Source: Owenia fusiformis
Taxonomy: Eukaryota; Annelida; Polychaeta; Sabellida; Oweniidae
DNA: 64,000 nucleotides
Direction of reading: 5' to 3'
NCBI GenBank assembly: GCA_903813345.2
Contig: CAIIXF020000012.1
Coordinates: forward strand, 35,506,528 to 35,570,527
The notes beneath the pieces were generated by a model. That model saw only the letters and a list, made by a program, of their open reading frames with translations, made no database searches and was not told the DNA's origin. Made by a program: the position numbers and the translations under genes. Shown here in pieces: positions 56,581 to 64,000 of the stretch. The number at the start of each line of letters is the position of its first letter. The stretch's first letter is position 1.

Positions 56581-58526
56581 TTTGTACTGAAAGGAGTGTT
56601 TTCAGTACAAATATGTACTGAAAAATGTACTAGTTTTGTTTCAGTACAAATTTAAGTATATTTTTGTACTGAAAAATGCACTGAATTTTTTTCAGTATAT
56701 TTTTCAGTACAAATTCATGTACTGAAAAATAAACTGAATTTTAAGTACAAATTTAAGTATAAATATGTACTGAAAAATGTACTGAATTTTAAGGACAAAT
56801 TTAAGTGCAAGAATATACTGAAAAATGCACTGAAAATTTAAGGATAAATTTAAGTACAAATATATACTGAAAAATGTACTGAAATGCAAATACTTAAGTG
56901 CAAAAGTCAGTATAAAAATGTACTGAAAAATATACTGAAATTTAAGGATAATTTTAAGTATAAATATATGCAATGAGAAATATTTGTGCCCAATAATGGA
57001 AATAAGAGAAAACGTAAATGTAAGGCATACTTTATGAACTCTAAATCACTCAAAAAGTTCTTAGAATGGTGAAAAAGTGCATGATTTTAAAAGAATTTTT
57101 GGCCGGGGGGGGGGGGGGTTCGCTTGGACCCCTGAAACCCCCCCCCCCCCCCAACAGGAATGCTATTACATTATGAAATTATTTTGGATGCTTCCTTTAC
57201 AGCAGCCTTTAACCAAACTTAAAAGAGTCTCTCTGTAATCAGGTTTGTTTTGCCTTGTCAAAACATTTTGTTTTGTTAGTGGATTAATAAAGTTTCTTTA
57301 GACATATCCTTTAAAGCAGACTCTAATCAAACTGGAGAGGCTAGGTTTACTGTAATCAAGTGATTTCCTTTTTAGAAGTTATGTTTATGGATTTATTAAA
57401 AACGGCCTAAATCACTCAAAAAGTTCTTAGAATGGTGAAAAAGTGCATGATTTTAAAAGAATTTTTGGCAGCAGGGGGGATCGCTTGGACCCCTGAACCC
57501 CCCCCCCCCCAGGAATGCTATTACATTATGAAATTATTTTGGATGCTTCCTTTACAGCAGACTTTAACCAAACTTAAAAGAGTCTCTCTGTAATCAGGTT
57601 TGTTTTGCCTTGTCAAAATATTTTGTTTTGTTAATGGATTAATAAAGTTTCTTTAGACACATCCTTTAAAGCAGACTCTAATCAAACTGGAGAGGCTAGG
57701 TTTACTGTAATCAAGTGTTTTCCTTTTAATAAGTTATGTTTTTGGATTTAATTATTTAAGACGCATCCTGTAATAATATCTGATTGCATTTTCTCCATCA
57801 ATAAATTTCTTTTTAGCCCGATCAAACCTATCAAATATAATGCATATATAAGGGTTATGTTCTGGGAGGTTTTGGATACCCATATTTCCTGAGGGATAAA
57901 CCCTTTATTTAAAACTGATCGTACATAACATGTGTATTCCATACCTTTTGAGGTTTCTGGATACATTCTACCTTATTAAGTTCTAAAATTCAAGGTACAC
58001 ATTTTCTCAGTCTTAAAAATAAGTTTTTCATGAGATTTTCACTCATATTGCTTGAGCAAATTAATTAATTGATATCAAAATTAAAATATATAACATGAAC
58101 ATAGAACCTCATTTGTTCGAGTATAGCAAAATCCATGGTATAGATGTCAAAGTCAGGAAGATGTCATAATTCAAAATCTAAGTATATTTTTCAGTATAAA
58201 TTTACACTTAGATATGCCCTTAAATTTCAGTATATTTTTCAGTACATATTTGCACTTAAAATCACACTTAAATTTCAGTATACTTTTAAGTACATATTTG
58301 CACTTAAAATCACACTTCAGTATATTTTTCAGTATAAATATATACTAAAAAATGTACTTAAAATTTCAGTACATTTTTCAGTACATATTTGTACTGAAAT
58401 TTGCACTGAAATTTTAAGTATATTTTTCAGTACATATTTATACTGAAAAATATACTTAAAAATTTAGTACATTTTTCAGTACATATTTGTACTGAAAACG
58501 CTCCTTTCAGTACAAATGCTCTGCCC
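56581..58526. mobile_element. 2 kb AGTACA-rich fold-back element (copy B)
   Basis: Counterpart of 37351-39339 with the same GGGCAGA/TCTGCCC ends and flanking TA. The internal G run is only 14 long and the C runs differ in length. Confidence 0.7.
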
Positions 58527-58885
58527 TAGTGAACACTTGTAGTTTTATAAGGAATAGAATGACAAGTTGTATTGATCCATTCAGTCAATGGTTAAGTTCA
58601 CATAAAGAAGAGAGGTCAAATAAAAAGATGAAGGACTTGCTAAGTATCTGCCTAGACAAGTTTTTGACAAAATAAAGGATAAATATCACAAGATGTCATT
58701 GAAAAGGATTGGCAGTCAAGTAGCTAACTTGTAGAAAATACCTTTTTTCATGCTCCAAAGCACTGCAACACTATCAGAGTAGGTCCAGTTAAAGTTCCTA
58801 GTGAGCGAGGTTAAAATATATGAAGCTAACAAAGTAAGTATACATTAATGAAATGATGCATTTTCAGGCATGTAGTAAGGCTTTA

Positions 58886-59123
58886 TTAACTCATTGCTGG
58901 CCAAAGCTATTTTTGAGGTTTTATGCCATTGTGAAGTCAATGACAATATATCTCAATTGCACCAACCATGGTCCCCTAGTGACACTTACAATATTTTGTA
59001 AGATTATTGGTATAGATGGTGTGCCATACATGATTGAACAGCACCCTGAGATATCTACGGTTGGTTAGATGCAATTATGACGTCATAGATGAAATATTTC
59101 CAGGTTTGTCAGCAATGAGTTAA
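58886..59123. mobile_element. MITE with TTAA target duplication (copy B)
   Basis: Counterpart of 39699-39936 with the same ends and TTAA on both sides; present in both copies, so it predates the duplication. Confidence 0.75.
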
Positions 59124-59537
59124 CCAAATGATTTCTTGTTTAATTGACAAGTGACACCATGTAGTATGTTAGCATTGACGATATCCAATAATGCTCACCT
59201 TTTTTACATTAATGTTTAAGGGAATATACTGTGAAAAATGTACATCGGTATACTGTGACAGTGAAGTACTTTAAATCCATAGAAATGAAGGAATATAATT
59301 ATATGATGTATAAACCACTGTCGAAGCTAATATACAGTTGGCAGGTTGCGTGATTTACAGAGTATGTCCAAAATTTAGAAAGGGGGTCTGAGTTTGGGTG
59401 GATATGGGGGAAAATAGGACAAAGAGACAATAAAATATCCTTATGCCAAACTAGGCAGACTGCAAGAGAATTCATACATGTGTGTTATAAATTGTTTAAG
59501 GTAGATTCTTTCTATGTCACTTTTTTCTTTTGGTTCC

Positions 59538-62500
59538 TCATATATTTCTCTTCTCCTCTGTCAGTCTGATCAAATGGTCTAATTTCTGAATATCAGGATG
59601 ATCTTTATTGGAATGTGCCTGCTTGAATATGACAAGGCTCTTATTGTAGTAGTCCATTGCTACTTTATATTCCCCCTTAGCGTAATTTGTAATACCAATA
59701 TTGGCCAATGAGTTAGCAGTGCTAGTGTGAGGATGATCACCATGAATCAGTTTCTTCATGGTCAGACTCTCTTCATGGTATTTTATAGACTTGTTATAGT
59801 CGCCTTTAGATCGATAAGCAATACCAATATTATTTAATGAGGCTGCTATATAAGTGTGAGGATGATCACCATGAATCAGCTTCGTCATGGTCAGACTCTC
59901 CCCATGGTATTTTATAGACTTGTTATAGTTTCCTTTAGATTGATATGCAGTACCAATATTATTCAATGAATTTGCTATATCAGTGTGAGGATGATCACCA
60001 TGAATCAGCTTCCTCATGTTCAGACTCTCTTCATGGTATTTTATAGACTTGTTATATTCTCCTTTAGATTGATATGCAATACCAATATTATTTAATGAGT
60101 CTGCTATGTCAGTGTGAGGGTGATCACCATGAATCAGCTTCTTCATGCTCAGACTCTCTTCATGGTATTTTATAGACTTGTTATAGTCTCCTTTATCTTC
60201 ATATGCATTACCAATATTATTTAATGAGGCTGCTTTGTCAGTGTGAGGATGATCACCATGAATCAGCCTCCTCATGGTCAGACTCTCCTCATGGTATTTT
60301 ATAGACTTGTTATAGTCTCCTTTAGATTGATAAGCAATACCAATGTTATTTAATGAGTCTGCTATGTCAGTGTGAGGATGATCACTATGAATCAGCTTCC
60401 TCATGGTCAGACTCTCCTCACGGTATTTTATAGACTTGTAATAGTGTCCTTTAGATTGATATGCAATACCAATATTATTTAATGAGTCTGCTATATCAGT
60501 GTGAGGATGATCACCATGAATCAGCTTCTTCATGGTCAGACTTTCCTCATGGTATTTTATAGACTTGTTGTAGTCTCCTTTAGATTGATATGCAGAACCA
60601 ATATTATTTAATGAATATGCTATATCACTGTGAGGATGATCACCATGAATCAGCTTGCTCATGTTCAGACTCTCCTCATGGTATTTTATAGACTTGTTAT
60701 AGTCTCCTTTAGATTGATATGCAGTACCAATATTATTTAATGAGTCTGCTATATCAGTGTGAGGATGGTCATCATGAATCAGCTTCATCATGGTCAGACT
60801 CTCCTCATGGTATTTTATAGACTTGATATAGTCTCCTTTAGATTGATATGCAATGCCGATGAGGGGTAATGAGATTGCTAATCTTATGTAATGATGGTCC
60901 CCGTGCAATTGTTTCAACAATATTATGCTCTCGATGATGTATTTCATTGCTATATTATACTCTCCTTGTGATAGATGCACTCTGGCTATGTTGTGTTTCA
61001 CCTCACTTAGCTCAATTTCATGACCTTTTGTTGTGAGTGATAAGATTCTTCCCTCTTCTTGTTTAAATGTTTCAATTGCATTGTTACAGAAATTCATGTT
61101 TTCATACAGCTCGGCTTTTATTCTGTAACTTGTATCTATATACCTTTGTTTATATTCAAGAGTTCTATCTATTTTTAAATGTTGCAGAAATTCTGACCAA
61201 GGTATAAATGTCATGAAGAATCTGAATATTGCTGTGTAATCCCGAACAGAAATCATGTTTGAATAATCAACTACGTTCCCTTTTGTTTCAACGTTTGATC
61301 TTATTATGAATGATATAGGATCCTGTTGTTCATCATATCTGCCATAGACAAGATGACGCATATTAGTTACTATACAGGTCATTATTTGTAAATCTTTCAT
61401 TGCTCTCTCACTGAGGATTTTCCTTTGATGTAATTCCTCAAGTATATCAAGTGGGGAAAATGAATGACAGTTATGTAAAAGCTTCAATATGTTAATTGAG
61501 ATTGTGGCAAATCTATATATAGTGTGTTTTGTGTGTATTTTTTTACTAAATGACTCTGGCGCAAGAGGATTTTTAATGTAGTTCTCTAAATCCTCTGCCA
61601 GTGTTTCCAGCCCACGTTCCCTGCCCAGTGATATATTTGGGTTATTGGCGGAAGGTGATGCTAGTATTATGTGAACCTTGTTATTATATTTTTCCCAAAG
61701 TGCAAGGTCTCCTTTTATAAGGGTGGATGTGAGAAGAACATCACTGAGATGATACCCTTCCTTAATGGACACATCTTCTTGCTGACACTGAGCCATCTCT
61801 TCAACAGTCATTATCAGTTCTAGACCTGTACATTTGTTAGGATTTCTTGTTGATTGCCTACCAAATGGTGTCTTGCTTGCTTTTGGCTGGGTACCATCAA
61901 AGCTCAGACCTCTCTTTGTGATTATGTCATAAAAGTCATTGTTTTTCAAATGATCTGGGAGCTTATCATTGAAGTCATTAAGAACTGGAATGTCAAGATT
62001 GTTAATCAATGTCTCCCCAAGATTTATTATCTTCATATGAAAATAATGCACAAGAGTTCTGAATTCTTGCTTTATTTCTTTGATTTCATTCTCTGTTTTG
62101 TCACCTGGGTCATACAGAATGGCTGACTCAAGATCTGACCAGGCTGTCGCCTCTTTTTGAGCCAGCGATCCTAGACCCAAAATCGCATACTTGCACTTCG
62201 GTGCTCCAAGGACTGATATGCAATCATCAAGCATTGAGTTATATAGTGATATGATGAACTCTATCAGTTTATCATAATAAGCTTTGCTATGAACAATTGT
62301 TTTATCTTCATTTTCATTAGTCATTTCAGATGTGACACTGTCAGTTTTCATATCATTAATATGAATAGCATTAACAGTCTCATTGGAATATTCCCTTAAT
62401 TTCTCAATTTCATCTTTGTATTTCTTTGTACAACTCAATGTTGGTTCAGTGTTTTCTTTACATACAGTTTTCAGAAAGTCGGTCTCTATTTGTTGCAGTT

Positions 62501-62746
62501 GTTGGTTTATATAGTCAACATTACAATGACTATCTGAGTTTGTTACCTGATCCTTTTCAATCCGTTGTTTCGCAGAATTAAAGAGTGCTGCAGCCCAATT
62601 AAAGTGCCAACCATCTGATGTTTCCTTCCCTAGTTCTGCATATTCATTTCCAAGCTTACACATCAGTTCAGCTTGCTTGGTCAGCTCTCCATCCTTATTG
62701 CATGCTACAATCTGATGGCCCAACTCATACATGGCATCTGTAGCCT
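59538..62746 (-). CDS. NTase-TPR protein, copy B, exon 2 (intact)
   Basis: Open for 1068 residues from the acceptor CATTTTAG|AGGCTAC; with a copy-A-like exon 1 (outside the window) the protein would be about 1126 residues. Domains: N-terminal helical part (YELGHQIVACNKDGEL, GNEYAELGKE); nucleotidyltransferase fold at about residues 240-270 with GLGSLAQKEATAWSDLES, keeping GS and both acidic positions (D-x-E near 62135-62127); a helical accessory region (LNDFNDKLP, LTSTLIKGDLALWEKY) as in DUF294/GlnD-type enzymes; a linker ending EYKQRY; then 11 TPRs of 42 residues and a tail ending LTEEKRNI. Metal-dependent nucleotidyl transfer is possible because the acidic residues remain, but substrate is unknown. 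TPRs suggest a protein-binding platform. NTase-like plus repeat architecture with family expansion recalls innate immune receptors; that is inference. About 95% identical to copy A in the NTase part. Confidence 0.88.
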
Positions 62747-62769
62747 CTAAAATGAACAGAGACAAGTTT

Positions 62770-64000
62770 ATACATTTTTTCTGTTCCCCAACGAAATACA
62801 AGTACACCAATGGCATCTATAACTTCTGAAATAACCAAATACAAGTATACTTATGGCATATGTGACCTCTAAAATAACCAAATACAGGTATACTTATGGC
62901 ATATGCGACCTCTAAAATAATCAAATACAAGTATACTTATGGCATCTGTGACCTCTCAAATAACCAAATACAAGTATACTTATGACATCTGTGACCTCTA
63001 AAATAACCGAATACAAGTATACTTATGGCATATGTGACCTCTAAAATAACCAAATACAAGTATATTTATGGCATCTATGACCTCTAAAATAACCAAATAC
63101 AAGTATACTTATGGCATATGTGACCTCTCAAATAACCAAATACAAGTATACTTATGGCATATGTGACCTCTAAAATAACCAAATACAAGTATACTTATGA
63201 CATCTGTGACCTCTAAAATAACCGAATACAAGTATACTTATGGCATATGTGACCTCTAAAATAACCAAATACAAGTATATTTATGGCATCTATGACCTCT
63301 AAAATAACCAAATACAAGTATACTTATGGCATATGTGACCTCTAAAATAACCAAATACAAGTATACTTATGGCATATGTGACCTCTAAAATAACCAAATA
63401 CAAGTATATTTATGGCATATGTGACCTCTAAAATAACCAAATACAAGTATACTTATGGCATATGTGACCTCTAAACTCTAAAATAACCAAATACAAGTAT
63501 ACTTATGGCATATGTGACCTCTAAAATAATCAAATACAAGTATACTTATGGATCTATAACCTCTAAAATAACCAAATATAAGTATACTTATGGCATCTGT
63601 GACCTCTAAAATAACCAAATACAAGTATACTTATGGCATATGTGACCTCTAAAATAACCAAATACAAGTATATTTATGGCATATGTGACCTCTAAAATAA
63701 CCAAATACAAGTATACTTATGGCATATGTGACCTCTAAACTCTAAAATAACCAAATACAAGTATATTTATGGCATATGTGACCTCTAAAATAACCAAATA
63801 CAAGTATACTTATGGCATATGTGACCTCTAAAATAACCAAATATAAGTATACTTATGGCATATGTGACCTCTAAAATAACCAAATACAAGTATACTTATG
63901 GCATATGTGACCTCTAAAATAACCAAATACAAGTATACTTATGGCATATGTGACCTCTAAAATAACCAAATACAAGTATACCTATGGCATCTATGACCTC
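62770..64000 (-). repeat. 43-bp splice-acceptor minisatellite (copy B, continues past the window)
   Basis: About 28 units or more of the same unit as 43578-44400, each with TTATTTTAG|AGGTCACAGATGCC on the minus strand. Several longer units carry an extra AAACTCT duplication (63476, 63735). Exon 1 of copy B must lie beyond 64000. Confidence 0.92.

Overview
The window is nuclear DNA of an animal: AT-rich, with spliced genes, mariner, hAT and LINE remnants and very many minisatellites and fold-back elements. The gene content points to a marine invertebrate, most plausibly a deuterostome (hemichordate, echinoderm or amphioxus-like): a SNX20/SNX21-type sorting nexin, the Polycomb protein EED, and a lineage-expanded nucleotidyltransferase-TPR family whose first exon carries a 2A-like motif. 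I cannot name the species. No rRNA, tRNA, CRISPR array or bacterial operon was seen.

Layout. 1-14 kb holds no recognisable host gene; it is stacked inverted-repeat elements, including two fold-backs at 1.2-3.2 kb, a nested 4.8 kb inverted-repeat structure at 4.8-9.6 kb with a hAT remnant inside, and a dead mariner at 10.9-11.8 kb. 14.75-21.0 kb is a three-exon sorting nexin on the minus strand; its introns and 3' UTR are filled with minisatellites and MITEs. 21.6-25.6 kb is nested transposon debris. 26.47-27.72 kb is a complete EED coding sequence in one exon. 29.2-30.05 kb is a 25-bp minisatellite.

From about 31.1 kb to the end lies a tandem segmental duplication (copy A about 31.1-44.4 kb, copy B about 47.1 kb to beyond 64 kb). 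Each copy carries a noncoding exon-like block, a 142-bp satellite, a 2 kb fold-back element with G and C homopolymers, and a minus-strand gene for a large protein with a GlnD/DUF294-like nucleotidyltransferase domain followed by 11 near-identical kinesin-light-chain-type TPRs. Copy B reads through; copy A has a 2-nt frameshift at the NTase/TPR junction. A dead LINE with a 290-bp (TATC)n tract lies in copy B.

Most interesting points. (1) Upstream of copy A an exon encodes a 2A-like motif ending in NPGP; its splice donor matches the phase of the NTase-TPR acceptor exactly, so the predicted protein has an N-terminal 2A-like leader. (2) The 43-bp minisatellite filling the intron is built from that gene's own intron/exon junction, so every unit carries a copy of the 3' splice site. 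(3) The sorting nexin's 3' UTR minisatellite likewise derives from its last 20 codons including the stop. (4) The duplicated gene body differs by about 5% between copies while flanking noncoding DNA differs by under 1%. All similarity statements rest on reading by eye; no search was run.
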